This document shows positions 9,178 to 17,116 of a stretch of DNA of 64,000 bases, piece after piece. The DNA comes from UBA993 sp964389365 (lineage in GTDB: Bacteria; Bacillota; Dethiobacteria; DTU022): NCBI GenBank assembly GCA_964389365.1, contig CAYMDO010000008.1, positions 1-64,000 of the forward strand, given 5' to 3'. The notes under the pieces were generated by a model. The model did not search any database. It was not told the origin of the DNA and worked only from the letters and a program-made list of their open reading frames with translations. The translations under genes and the position numbers were made by a program. How positions within the stretch are numbered: the stretch's first letter is position 1; the number at the start of each line of letters is the position of its first letter.

Positions 9178-10455
9178 GTGCGGATTATGATCGTTGGCAG
9201 CGGCGGTCGGGAGCATGCCCTGGCCTGGAAACTGAGCATGAGTCCACGGGTGCAAAAAATCTATTGTGTTCCGGGAAACGCCGGCATCGCGCAGGCAGCC
9301 AAATGCCTGCCGGCTGACCTTGAGGACTCCGACAGGTTTGTTCATCTGGCCGTGCAAAACGAAGTGGACCTGGTGGTAGTCGGACCGGAGGCGCCACTGG
9401 CGACAGGCCTGGTCGATGCCCTTACCGCCGCCGGGGTGCCGGCTTTCGGTCCCGGCAAGCTTGCCGCTCAACTGGAAAGCAGCAAGGTCTTTGCCAAGCA
9501 GTTGATGGAGAGGTACCAGATCCCGACCGCTGCCGGCAGTGTTTTTACCGGTTCGGCAGCCGCACTCGCTGAGATTGAAAAGAGAGGTGTCCCCATTGTC
9601 GTTAAGGCAGATGGCCTGGCTGCCGGCAAAGGAGTAATTGTAGCCGCCACCAGGGAAGAAGCGGCACGTGCCGTCCGACTGATCATGGAGGAGCGCGCCT
9701 TTGGCTCTGCCGGTAACAAGGTTCTTCTTGAATAATACCTGGCGGGAGAGGAACTTTCTGTTTTGGCGTTTACCGATGGCGAAACGGTCGTCCCGATGGC
9801 CTCCGCCCAGGACCATAAGGCCGTCTTTGACGGCGATACCGGCCCTAACACCGGCGGCATGGGAGCGTATTCCACGGCGCCTTTGCTGACGCCGGAACTG
9901 CTTGCAGAAGTGCAGGAGGAAATCCTGCTGCCCACCGTCCGCGCCCTGCGTCGTGAAGGCATCGTTTTCCGGGGCGTTCTCTACGCCGGGCTGATGATCA
10001 CGGCCGGCGGCCCTAAAGTAATGGAATTCAACGTACGCTTTGGCGATCCGGAATGCCAGGTAATCCTGCCCCGTTTAAAGAGTGACCTAGGAGCGGTAAT
10101 GTTAGCCACGATTAACGGCAACCTAGGCGAGCAGGACCTGCACTGGCACAACTACCATACTGCCTGTGTAGTTATGGCTTTAGGCGGCTACCTGGGACCT
10201 TACGAAAAAGGTCACTCTATTTCCGGACTGGAGCAAGCAGCAGCTATGCCTGATGTCCAGGTCTTTCACAGCGGCACGGTACTTCAGGACGGTAAAACGG
10301 TGACCAACGGTGGCCGCGTTCTTTCCGTTACGGCCTGGGGCGCTTCCCTGCCGGCGGCCCTGGACAAAGCTTACGCCGCCTGCCGGGTCATATCTTTTAC
10401 CAGTGCATACTACCGGAAAGACATCGGCCACCGTGCCCTGCGCCGGGAAGTTTAA
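9178..10455 (+). pseudogene. purD: Phosphoribosylamine-glycine ligase interrupted by TAA
   Basis: GAR synthetase, an ATP-grasp enzyme. The N-terminal GSGGREHALAW and the ATP-grasp lid VVKADGLAAGKGVIV precede an in-frame TAA at 9733-9735 that splits VLLE from YLAGEELSVLAFTDG; relatives usually have a Glu codon there. The same frame then continues to 10455 with the HKAVFDGDTGPNTGGMGAY and FNVRFGDPE signatures. Only one base change is needed to restore the gene. GTG 9178 has AGGAGGG seven bases upstream. It is the last gene of the purine cluster, after purH. Confidence 0.88.
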
Positions 10456-10499
10456 GGATTCTTAAAACTCGACATAACATTTCCTTAAATGAGAGAGCG

Positions 10500-10505
10500 T
10501 ATAAT
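10500..10505 (+). promoter_or_regulatory. Possible -10 element before lipoprotein fragment
   Basis: A TATAAT hexamer lies 27 bases before the GTG of the truncated lipoprotein, in the gap after purD. No good -35 box is present at 16-18 bases, so the assignment is weak. Confidence 0.3.
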
Positions 10506-10531
10506 CATAGAAAAATGAGGGGGTAGGCAAT

Positions 10532-10633
10532 GTGAACAAGTGGCTTGTCCCGATGCTGCTACTGATGGTAATAACCCTGACAGCCGGCTGCCCGCGCCGG
10601 GCATCGTGGACGCCGACCGTCAGGAAATCCTGA
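10532..10633 (+). pseudogene. Truncated lipoprotein (signal peptide only)
   Basis: GTG 10532 opens a typical lipoprotein signal peptide: a Lys, a hydrophobic stretch (LVPMLLLMVITL) and the lipobox LTAGC with Cys20. Near base 10596 the sequence switches into a phage gene in another reading frame, and the peptide then stops at 10631-10633. The mature part of the lipoprotein is missing and no continuation was recognised on the far side of the mobile element. A GGGGG tract before the GTG may act as ribosome site. Confidence 0.6.
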
Positions 10634-10827
10634 ACCGCTCGGAGGTGTACAGTGGCGTATACGGCAGGGCGAGCGTGAACTTCTGCGCCTTCAACTCAAA
10701 CGGCAACAAGGGCATCGCCTGTGGACTGAACAACCTGCAGAAAATCCGCGACGGCGAACCGCTCGGCGGCAAATCCCGCGCGGAGGACGACTTCGCCACC
10801 TACGACGAAGAGAACTTCCTGTCGTGA
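10597..10827 (+). pseudogene. Phage DUF2815 protein, C-terminal fragment
   Basis: The 76-residue tail, starting at PGIVDADRQEILNRSEVYSG and including the GNKGIACGLNNLQK and DGEPLGGKSRAEDDF segments, matches the conserved C-terminus of DUF2815 proteins, which sit next to the DNA polymerase gene in many Bacillota phages. The N-terminal part is replaced by the lipoprotein signal sequence, joined out of frame. The fragment has no start of its own. Assignment is from remembered family motifs. Confidence 0.65.
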
Positions 10828-10883
10828 GGTCAAAGGAAAAAGCTACCGGGGGAGTGTTGTCTGCTCTCTCGGCTGCAACTTTT

Positions 10884-11264
10884 GAAACAGAGGTTTGGAA
10901 AGACGTCCCTGGTTACGAAAATCGGTATCAAGCCAGTAATTTCGGACGGATAAAGAACCTTTAACGCATAATTATTCGCCAGCATCCGAAATCAAAGATT
11001 CTCACTGAATACCGGATTCGTGAGCGGCTTATGAATACAGTTTTAAATTCTCACGGCTATCTCGTCATTGGGCTTGGTCAACACAACGCTCAGAAAGTTC
11101 ACCGCCTTATCGCGCTTACGTTCTTAGGCGAGTGCTCTTCCAATATGGAGGTTCGACACCTTAATGGTTGCAGAAGCGACAACTGTATTGAAAATCTAAG
11201 TTATGGCACTCGAAGTGAAATCATATCGACAGATACGGTTATGGCGGGCGTATGGGTACCCTAG
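10884..11264 (+). pseudogene. NUMOD4-HNH homing endonuclease with internal stop
   Basis: The frame begins with a NUMOD4 motif (EVWKDVPGYENRYQASNFGR followed by IKNL) and continues with HNH_3-type sequence: SHGYLVIGL, VHRLIALTFLG, VRHLNGCRSDNCIENL. A TAA at 10962-10964 lies between the two parts in the same frame, so only a 3' piece from ATG 11031 could be made. Such endonucleases are usually selfish elements in phage genes. The sequence just before (SAATFE) may be the host phage gene at the insertion point. Confidence 0.65.
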
Positions 11265-11300
11265 CGATTACTGATGTCGTCGAAATACGAAGGTTGATAG

Positions 11301-11606
11301 ACCGCTCTTGAGTTAGTCCGCCATGGCATACGCGCGCATCATCAGGTTCGCATGTTTGAGTATAGCGTTGACTTTGTGCTGCCGGAGTACAAGGTTGCGC
11401 TTGAAGTTGACGGAACAATATTTCACGGCAAAGAAAAATTACGGCAACAGCAATTGCGCGATGAGGCCGTTATATGGAAATTAGGCTGCGGGTGGGAAGT
11501 CATAAGAATTTCGACTGATAATATCAACACCAACATCACAAAGATAGTTCCTGCAATTGAGGCTGTCATTGAAAAAAGAGCAAAGCAAAAAAGCCAAAAG
11601 CAATAA
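11301..11606 (+). pseudogene. DUF559/Vsr-like endonuclease fragment
   Basis: The open frame reads LELVRHGIRAHHQVRMFEYS, then VDFVLPEYKVALEVDG, which fits a PD-(D/E)xK nuclease core of the DUF559 family (Asp in VDF, Glu in ALEVDG), followed by H in FHGKEKLR and an RI-terminated strand. The N-terminus before the ELVRHG helix is missing; the only ATG (11352) starts inside the domain. The gene ends at TAA 11606. It may have been the partner of the preceding HNH remnant, since free-standing DUF559 nucleases are common in phages. Confidence 0.5.
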
Positions 11607-11683
11607 AAGGACTGCACATTAATTCACTTGCATTCTTTTTTGTAGATGGTATAGTGGCATTAGTAAAAGTGTGCCAATTGGTA

Positions 11684-11719
11684 AAAAGCCTTTGCGGGCT
11701 AAACCTGCGGGGGCTTTTC
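11684..11719 (+). terminator. Hairpin with U-tract before HNH gene
   Basis: AAAAGCC (11684-11690) pairs with GGCTTTT (11712-11718); an inner GCGGG/CCTGC stem caps the loop. The right arm ends in four T. It lies 25 bases before the HNH gene and could end the upstream phage transcript. Confidence 0.5.
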
Positions 11720-11743
11720 TTATGCCAAAAATGAGGTGACCCG

Positions 11744-12109
11744 ATGCCTTTTAAGCCTAAACGTCCCTGTTCCCATTTCAGCTGTCCGAAGCTGACGGAC
11801 GATAGGTTTTGCGCAGAACACGCCAAAGAGGAAGCAAAACGGTACGAACGTTACCAGCGCGACCCGGCGACGCGCAAGCTCTACGGCCGGACGTGGCGGA
11901 AGGTGCGCGACCGCTACCGCGCGGCGCATCCGCTCTGCGAACGCTGCTTAGAGCAGGGAAGGATTACGCCGACGCAGGAAGTCCACCACGTCAAGCCGCT
12001 CGCGCAAGGCGGCACCAACGATGACGATAATCTCACGGCGTTGTGTACTTCCTGCCACTCGGAGATCACCGCGCGTGAAGGCGGACGCTGGCAGAGACGC
12101 TTAGAATAA
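11744..12109 (+). CDS. Phage-type HNH endonuclease
   Basis: A 121-residue protein with the compact HNH nuclease signature of phage DNA-packaging regions: LCERCLEQG (zinc ligands), EVHHVKPLAQGG (the HH catalytic pair), NDDDNLTALCTSCH (the N and second zinc CxxC). An N-terminal Cys/His cluster (CSHFSC...FCAEH) may form a second zinc site. In phages such a protein is usually next to the terminase small subunit, which is missing here. GAGGTG just upstream supports ATG 11744. This is one of the few apparently intact genes of the element. Confidence 0.8.
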   Translation: MPFKPKRPCSHFSCPKLTDDRFCAEHAKEEAKRYERYQRDPATRKLYGRTWRKVRDRYRAAHPLCERCLEQGRITPTQEVHHVKPLAQGGTNDDDNLTALCTSCHSEITAREGGRWQRRLE

Positions 12110-12376
12110 ATCACTGTGGGTACCCGTGCGGGTCAGCGTAAGGATTAGAACATCGTTCTCAATACGATAGATAAGCAGCCAATCGGGCTGGATATGACAT
12201 TCCCGATGCCCGACATAGGTGCCGGTCAATTCATGGTCGCGGTTACTCGAAGGAAGCGGGATGCCCTGCGCCAGCTTCGCAATGATTTTGTCAAGCAAGG
12301 AAATATCCAAGTTGCGTTTTCCCATCAGCTTGTAGTCCTTGCGGAATCTGCTTGTTAGTTTGACGGTATATTTCAT
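12101..12376 (-). CDS. yafQ: YafQ-family mRNA interferase toxin
   Basis: A 91-residue RelE-superfamily toxin that would cleave mRNA in the ribosome A site. The YafQ signature is complete: DHELTG, GHRECHIQPDWLLIY and THSDLF, giving His48, His61, Asp65 and His87, which correspond to the catalytic residues of the E. coli protein. It overlaps the end of the antitoxin gene by four bases, as expected for a coupled antitoxin-toxin operon, and its 3' end overlaps the opposing HNH gene by nine bases. Orientation is opposite to the neighbouring element genes. Confidence 0.9.
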   Translation of the reverse strand: MKYTVKLTSRFRKDYKLMGKRNLDISLLDKIIAKLAQGIPLPSSNRDHELTGTYVGHRECHIQPDWLLIYRIENDVLILTLTRTGTHSDLF

Positions 12377-12645
12377 GCTTTCAAATCCTTAAACAGCGCG
12401 TCAAGATCGGTATAACCCCTAACGTTCGGGTCGCGGGCAATGGTTTCCGCTTCTCTCATTGCCGCGATTGTTTCTGCATTCGGAACACGGGAAATCTTAA
12501 ACGGGATTCCTTGGAACCGTACAGCCTGCCGAAGGAACATGGTCATGGCTGTGGTCATATTGAGACCCAAGTCCGAGAAGAGTTCTTCGGCCTGCTTCTT
12601 AAGTTGAACATCCATCCGGATGCTGACATTTGTGGTTTCATTCAT
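12373..12645 (-). CDS. dinJ: DinJ/RelB-family antitoxin
   Basis: A 90-residue antitoxin with the N-terminal ribbon-helix-helix DNA-binding domain of the RelB/DinJ family (NVSIRMDVQLKKQAEELFSD, LGLNMTTAMTMFLRQAV) and a C-terminal toxin-wrapping tail. It is the first gene of the operon; AAAGGAG is nine bases before ATG 12645. It would neutralise the YafQ toxin and repress the operon through the palindrome over its promoter. Confidence 0.9.
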   Translation of the reverse strand: MNETTNVSIRMDVQLKKQAEELFSDLGLNMTTAMTMFLRQAVRFQGIPFKISRVPNAETIAAMREAETIARDPNVRGYTDLDALFKDLKA

Positions 12646-12669
12646 GGCATTACACTCCTTTCATTGCTT

Positions 12670-12707
12670 AGTATATTCAATATACTGCATGATATTTACG
12701 TTGTCAA
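12670..12707 (-). promoter_or_regulatory. dinJ-yafQ promoter with overlapping palindromic operator
   Basis: On the minus strand a perfect TTGACA (12702-12707) is followed after 17 bases by TATATT (12679-12684). A 17-base palindrome, AGTATATT-G-AATATACT (12670-12686), covers the -10 box. This is the layout of an autorepressed toxin-antitoxin promoter: binding of the DinJ ribbon-helix-helix dimers there would block RNA polymerase. Confidence 0.8.
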
Positions 12708-12841
12708 TGCAAAAGCAAAATGTGTGCGTCCGGTAGGGGCGGTCAAAATCTCTGCAACCTTCGCCCAGGGCAACGGGCGGCGGGTCACGCGCGAAAAAAT
12801 CACGGTTCAAACAGGGGATTAAGCCCCGCCGCGGCAAGGAG

Positions 12842-13513
12842 GTGAGGGCGTGTGGCAAAAGACGGAATAACCCGTGGCTGCGGCGCTACGTCAGCCCGGA
12901 CGACGGGCTATTGGGCAGGAACCGGCATAACAACCACTGGAACCAGGACAGGCCCGACGGACGGCTGGTTTGTGTCCATGCCTTTATCGGGAGGCTTGCG
13001 GATGGCTCAATTGCCACTTACCAGACTTTGCCGTGGAACCATCGCGGCTGGCACTGCGGCAGATGCGTGAGAGGCTCCGGCAACGACACGCATATCTCCT
13101 TCGAGATCAGCGAGGATAACCTGACCGACGCTGCCTATTTCAACGCCGTGTACAAGGAAGCCGCAGAACTTTGCGCTTTCCTCTGCAAAGAGTACACCCT
13201 TGATCCAATGGCTGACGGCATTATCATCGGGCATTATGAAGGGCATAGGCGCGGCATCGCTTCCAACCACGCAGACCCCGGTCACTGGTTTCTAAGGCAC
13301 GGGAAGTCGATGGACACCTTCCGCGCCGAGGTCAAGTGGCTACTCACGTCGGGCGAAACGCCGAAGCCACCCGCTCCCGCGCCTGCGCCTACCGAGTCGA
13401 AAAAGCTGTACCGCGTTCAGGTCGGGGCGTTCAGCTCCAAGGCAAATGCCAACGCGATGCTCGCCCGGGTAAAGGCGGCGGGGTTTGTCGACGCTTTCAT
13501 CAAAACCGAATAA
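12842..13513 (+). pseudogene. N-acetylmuramoyl-L-alanine amidase (endolysin), N-terminally truncated
   Basis: The frame encodes an Amidase_2 endolysin from RRYVSPDDGLLG onward: NHWNQDRPDGRLVCVHAFIG, YQTLPWNHRGWHCG, GNDTHISFEI, and NHADPGHWF with zinc ligands. The C-terminal 40 residues are a SPOR-like peptidoglycan-binding repeat (YRVQVGAFSSKANANAML) after a Pro/Ala linker. The domain's first about 50 residues, with the first zinc His, are absent. The ribosome site AAGGAGG fits GTG 12852, which opens a different frame, so a deletion joined the original start to the domain out of phase. Probably non-functional. Confidence 0.7.
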
Positions 13514-13605
13514 TTCGCACGTTTCGGTTGCCAACTTACACCCCTCCCTGTCCTGTGGATAGTGAGGGGTTTTCCTTTTTCCACTCCGAAACGGAGGAAT
13601 AGCCT

Positions 13606-14010
13606 ATGACCACATTACAAAAAGAACGAATAGTTCATCTGCGCTCGCAAGGCGAAAGCTATGCGAGAATTGCCAACGAACTTAGAATATCGGAAAACAC
13701 CGTTAAGTCTTGCTGTCGCAGAAACAATGTCAGCGTTGGTACAAAACAAGAACAGTACACTTCTAAGGATGTCTGCGACAACTGCGAATGTCCGCTCTTA
13801 CACACGCCGGGGGCGAAGCGGAAACGCTTCTGCTCCGACAAATGCCGTATGATGTGGTGGAAGGCTCACCCCGAAGCCGTAAACCGCAAGGCAGTCTACC
13901 GTTTCGCCTGCCCGGCCTGCGGAGCGGAATTTGAAGCTTGCGGGAACACGCATCACAAATACTGCTCGCGGTCTTGCTTCGGGGCGGCGAGGAGGACTTC
14001 CGATGAGTAA
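13606..14010 (+). CDS. HTH and zinc-finger protein of mobile elements
   Basis: A 134-residue protein with an N-terminal sigma-70 region 4-like helix-turn-helix (IVHLRSQGESYARIANELRI, SENTVKSCCRRN) and two cysteine clusters: CDNC...RFCSDKC in the middle and CPAC...YCSRSC near the end. Proteins of this type are often annotated as sigma-70-like and lie just before the serine recombinase genes in clostridial integrative elements, as here. Role unknown; a regulator of excision genes is possible. GGAGG precedes ATG 13606. Confidence 0.7.
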   Translation: MTTLQKERIVHLRSQGESYARIANELRISENTVKSCCRRNNVSVGTKQEQYTSKDVCDNCECPLLHTPGAKRKRFCSDKCRMMWWKAHPEAVNRKAVYRFACPACGAEFEACGNTHHKYCSRSCFGAARRTSDE

Positions 14011-14242
14011 AGACGAGGCAATCCCACGCTACAAAGCGTCAATGTCCGTGTTCAAGAAATGGCTTGATGGCGGCGTTATCACCCAGGCTGACCTGAGATC
14101 AATTGATACAATGCTCGCTTTGAAATACGGTTTATCCTCGTGCAGCATATTCCTCGAAAAAGACTTGCTATGTAAGGAAAGCAGAGTGATAGATGGTACT
14201 GCGAAAGAAGGCCGTTATGGGCAGAAAGATAACGAAAATTGA
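14003..14242 (+). CDS. SHOCT-like small protein
   Basis: A 79-residue protein whose middle, FKKWLDGGVITQADLRSIDT followed by MLALKYGLSSCSIF, resembles the short C-terminal oligomerisation (SHOCT) motif. It begins at ATG 14003 with GGAGG eight bases upstream, overlapping the end of the zinc-finger gene and the start of the first recombinase. Similar small proteins sit in this position in many clostridial elements. Function unknown. Confidence 0.6.
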   Translation: MSKDEAIPRYKASMSVFKKWLDGGVITQADLRSIDTMLALKYGLSSCSIFLEKDLLCKESRVIDGTAKEGRYGQKDNEN

Positions 14243-15533
14243 ATCTACGGCACAGATGCCAACCAGACAACGGGTCGCGGCGTATGCCCGTGTTTCCTGC
14301 GGGAAGGACGAGATACTCCACTCCCTTGCCGCTCAGGTCAGCTTTTACAGTAACCTGATACAAAGCAATCCCGAATGGGAGTATATCGGCGTATACGCAG
14401 ATGAAGCTGAAACCGGCACAAAGGGTTCAAGACCTGAATTTCAGCGACTGCTTGCCGACTGCCGTGCGGGGCGCATCGACCTTATCCTAACAAAGTCAAT
14501 CAGCCGTTTTGCAAGGAACACGGTCATGCTACTTGAAACTATCCGAGAGTTGAAAGGCATCGGCGTTGGCGTGTTTTTCGAGGAGCAGAATCTGCACTCG
14601 CTTTCGGGCGATGGGGAGTTGATGCTCACTATCCTCGCAAGCTACGCACAGGAAGAAAGCCGCTCGGTCAGCGAAAACTGCAAATGGCGTATCCGCAAGG
14701 ACTTTAAGGAGGGCAGGCCCGGGGGCAACATCCGCATTTACGGATTCGACTACAAGGACGGCAGACTGACCGTCATTCCGGAGGAAGCCGAGGTCGTGCG
14801 GATGATATACGCCGACTATTTGTCGGGGCTTGGCAAGAACGCCATTATGAAGAAACTGGTCAGGCTCGGAGTGCCGACGAAATGCGGCGGCCGATGGTCG
14901 GAAAGCACAGTGGGTTCAATCCTTAAGAATGAAAAGTACATCGGTGATATGTACCTGCAAAAAGGCTTTATTTCCGACCACATCACAAAGAATTGGAAGC
15001 CAAACAACGGCGAGTTGCCTAAATACTATGTCGAGGGCAACCATGAAGCGATTATCGACCGTGAGACCTTTGAGTCTGTTCAGGCTGAAATAGCACGGCG
15101 GGCAGAAAATGCAAACCACCCTCGCAAACGGACATTCAGTGAATTTTCAGGACTTATCACTTGCGGTCGGTGCGGTGCAAAATTTCGCAAAAAGATAAAC
15201 TCAATCAACACAAAATATGCTGCGGTGACATGGGCTTGCGCTACTTTCACTTATAAGGGTAAGCACGAATGTGCTGCGAAACGTATACGCGAAGATATCC
15301 TTAAAGAAAAGTGCGCCGAGGTGTTGGGGCTTTCCGAGTATGACCCCGCCGTGTTCACGGCAAAGGTAGCCTCAATTAGAGTCCCTGACGACGGCGTTCT
15401 GATATTCACATTAAAAGACGGCACGGAGCAGACGATTAACTGGGAGAACCGCTCCCGCCGTGAAAGCTGGACGGATATGAGGAAGCAAACCGCCCGTGAA
15501 AAGGCTTTGACGGGAGACGGTCGAAATGGCTAA
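14217..15533 (+). CDS. Large serine recombinase 1
   Basis: A 438-residue serine site-specific recombinase for integration and excision. The catalytic Ser26 is in AAYARVSCGKD; the resolvase core continues with GTKGSRPEFQRLLADC, SRFARNTVMLLE and AQEESRSVSENCKWR. It is followed by a recombinase domain (YGFDYKDGRLTVIPEEAEVV) and a zinc ribbon (LITCGRCGAKFRKK). ATG 14217 (MGRKITKIES) is preferred over GTG 14193 as it begins a typical N-terminus. The gene is intact and overlaps the start of recombinase 2 by eight bases. Confidence 0.9.
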   Translation: MGRKITKIESTAQMPTRQRVAAYARVSCGKDEILHSLAAQVSFYSNLIQSNPEWEYIGVYADEAETGTKGSRPEFQRLLADCRAGRIDLILTKSISRFARNTVMLLETIRELKGIGVGVFFEEQNLHSLSGDGELMLTILASYAQEESRSVSENCKWRIRKDFKEGRPGGNIRIYGFDYKDGRLTVIPEEAEVVRMIYADYLSGLGKNAIMKKLVRLGVPTKCGGRWSESTVGSILKNEKYIGDMYLQKGFISDHITKNWKPNNGELPKYYVEGNHEAIIDRETFESVQAEIARRAENANHPRKRTFSEFSGLITCGRCGAKFRKKINSINTKYAAVTWACATFTYKGKHECAAKRIREDILKEKCAEVLGLSEYDPAVFTAKVASIRVPDDGVLIFTLKDGTEQTINWENRSRRESWTDMRKQTAREKALTGDGRNG

Positions 15534-16773
15534 TGTACGGGTAATCCCCGCCACTGCCCCTGTCGTTTCGGCCCAAGAGAGAAATTCAGCAGCCAGACGC
15601 AGAGTAGCCGCCTACGCAAGGGTCAGCACCGACAGCGACGAGCAGCTCACCAGCTACGAAGCTCAAGTTGACTACTACACAAAGCTAATTTAAGGGCGGT
15701 CGGATTGGAAATTTGTCACAGTTTATACGGACGAGGGCATTTCAGCAGTGAACATGAAACGACGTGAGGGCTTCAAGCAGATGGTTGCCGACGGCTTGGC
15801 GGGTAAGTTTGATTTACTCGTTACCAAGTCGGTGAGCCGTTTCGCCCGAAACACGGTTGACAGTCTGATCACTGTCCGTAAGCTTAAAGATGTCGGTTGC
15901 GAGGTCTGGTTTGAAAAGGAAAACATCTTCACACTCGACAGCAAGGGCGAACTGCTGATTACGATAATGTCCTCGCTGGCACAGGAGGAAAGCCGCTCCA
16001 TTTCAGAAAACGAGACGTGGGGTCAGCGCAAGCGCATGGCCGACGGCAAGGTCAGCCTTCCGTATGCCCAGTTCCTCGGTTACGAGAAGGGCGAGGACGG
16101 TTTGCCAAAGGTAGTCCCCGCCGAAGCGGAGATTGTGCGGCCGATATTCAGGCTATATATGGAGGGCAAGACATTCTCGGCAATCGCCAAGTACCTCGGC
16201 AGTTATGACCTCCCTTCGCCGGCGGGCAAGAAAACATGGCAGACGGCGGTGGTGCGGTCAATCCTGACCAATGAAAAATACAAAGGCCACGCGCTTTTGC
16301 AAAAGACCTACTGCTCGGACTTCCTCACCAAGAAGATGGTCAAGAATACTGGCCAGGTACAGCAATATTACGTCGAGGACAGCCATCCCGCCATCATCGA
16401 GCCGGACGAATTTGACGCGGTTCAGGTAGAGATAGAGCGCCGCCGCTCGATTGGCAAACCGACAAGCTGCACGAGCATTTTCGCAGCGAAGATTGTTTGC
16501 GCCGACTGCGGCGGGTGGTTTGGCAAAAAGGTCTGGGGCAGTTACAAGGGCGATAAGACCTACCGAAAGGAAGTCTGGCAGTGCAACTACAAGTACAAAC
16601 GGCTCTGCAAAGCGAAGATTATCGAGGGCTTCATTCGGGACATCGAGAGCCGACCGCTCGCCATCACCGAGTTCGACGAAAAGTTATGGCTCGCCGTCAT
16701 TGACCAAGCGATCGTCAGCAGAGACGGCACGATGACATTCAGGCTCAGGAACGGCTCTGAAGTCGTCGCATAA
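15526..16773 (+). pseudogene. Large serine recombinase 2 with internal TAA
   Basis: The full frame from ATG 15526 encodes a second serine recombinase: RRRVAAYARVSTDSDEQ with the catalytic Ser, a resolvase core with SVSRFARNTVDSL and AQEESRSISENETWG, a recombinase domain and a zinc-ribbon region (CADCGGWFGKK). Codon 56 is TAA (15691-15693), between YYTKLI and GRSDWKF, where relatives usually have Gln, so CAA to TAA is the likely change. Translation from ATG 15748 would lack the catalytic Ser. It pairs with recombinase 1 in tandem, as in elements needing two recombinases. Confidence 0.85.
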
Positions 16774-16789
16774 CATCTGAAAATCCACG

Positions 16790-16816
16790 GCTCGCCTTCG
16801 GGCGGGCTGTTTTTTT
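16790..16816 (+). terminator. Terminator after serine recombinases
   Basis: GCTCGCC-TTCG-GGCGGGC forms a stable tetraloop hairpin (16790-16807, one G-U pair) followed by a run of eight T starting one base later. It ends the plus-strand recombinase transcript. Confidence 0.8.
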
Positions 16817-16840
16817 GCCTGTGTTTGTGTGTGTGAAAGA

Positions 16841-16928
16841 GCTATCTTTTAACGGGTCGGTGTATCGTTAAAAGATAGCCCGATTTTCGGTGCAAATTTT
16901 AACGATTTGCTTTCTTTTAACGATTTGC
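16841..16928. repeat. Inverted and direct repeats sharing a TTTTAACG core
   Basis: Two perfect 14-base arms, GCTATCTTTTAACG (16841-16854) and its complement (16866-16879), flank an 11-base spacer. They are followed by two direct copies of TTTTAACGATTTGC (16897-16910 and 16915-16928), 18 bases apart. All four copies contain TTTTAACG. They lie in a 340-base gene-free stretch at the right end of the element, between the recombinase terminator and ssrA. They may be binding sites for a recombinase or another element protein. Function unknown. Confidence 0.7.
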
Positions 16929-17001
16929 CTGTGTGCCTGCCCTGAAAACCGCCACGGTTCAAGTCAAGTGTCCTCCAAAAACAGCAAAACAAAGCTGCCA
17001 T

Positions 17002-17042
17002 AAAATAATAAAAGCCGTTCTGCAAACCCGCGAGAATGGCTT
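17002..17042 (-). terminator. Probable terminator of ssrA
   Basis: On the minus strand AAGCCATTCT (17042-17033) pairs with AGAACGGCTT (17021-17012), with one wobble, followed by TTTATTATTTTA. It lies about 75 bases past the tmRNA 3' end and would end that transcript. Confidence 0.55.
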
Positions 17043-17116
17043 AAATACAGCACTTTCAAGTAAAACAAAAACCACCCACCGATAAAAATCTTTTTATCAA
17101 TAGATGGTAGATTATC

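Larger units (their letters stand above)
10596..16930. mobile_element. Eroded prophage or integrative element
   Basis: Between the lipoprotein junction (about 10596) and the repeats before ssrA there is a block of phage-type and mobile-type genes: a DUF2815 fragment, homing endonuclease remnants, an HNH nuclease, a toxin-antitoxin pair, an endolysin, a zinc-finger HTH protein, a SHOCT-like protein and two large serine recombinases at the right end. Capsid, tail, portal and replication genes are absent, so most of the element has been deleted. Several members carry stop codons or truncations. The left edge is clear from the broken lipoprotein; the right edge is approximate. No flanking direct repeat was found by eye. 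Confidence 0.75.

Noticed and set aside
9733..9735. Recoded TAA in purD
   Set aside because: No known recoding of TAA in bacteria fits; a point mutation or sequencing error is simpler.
16841..16928. CRISPR-like array
   Set aside because: Mixed orientation, very short spacers and only four short units, with no cas genes.
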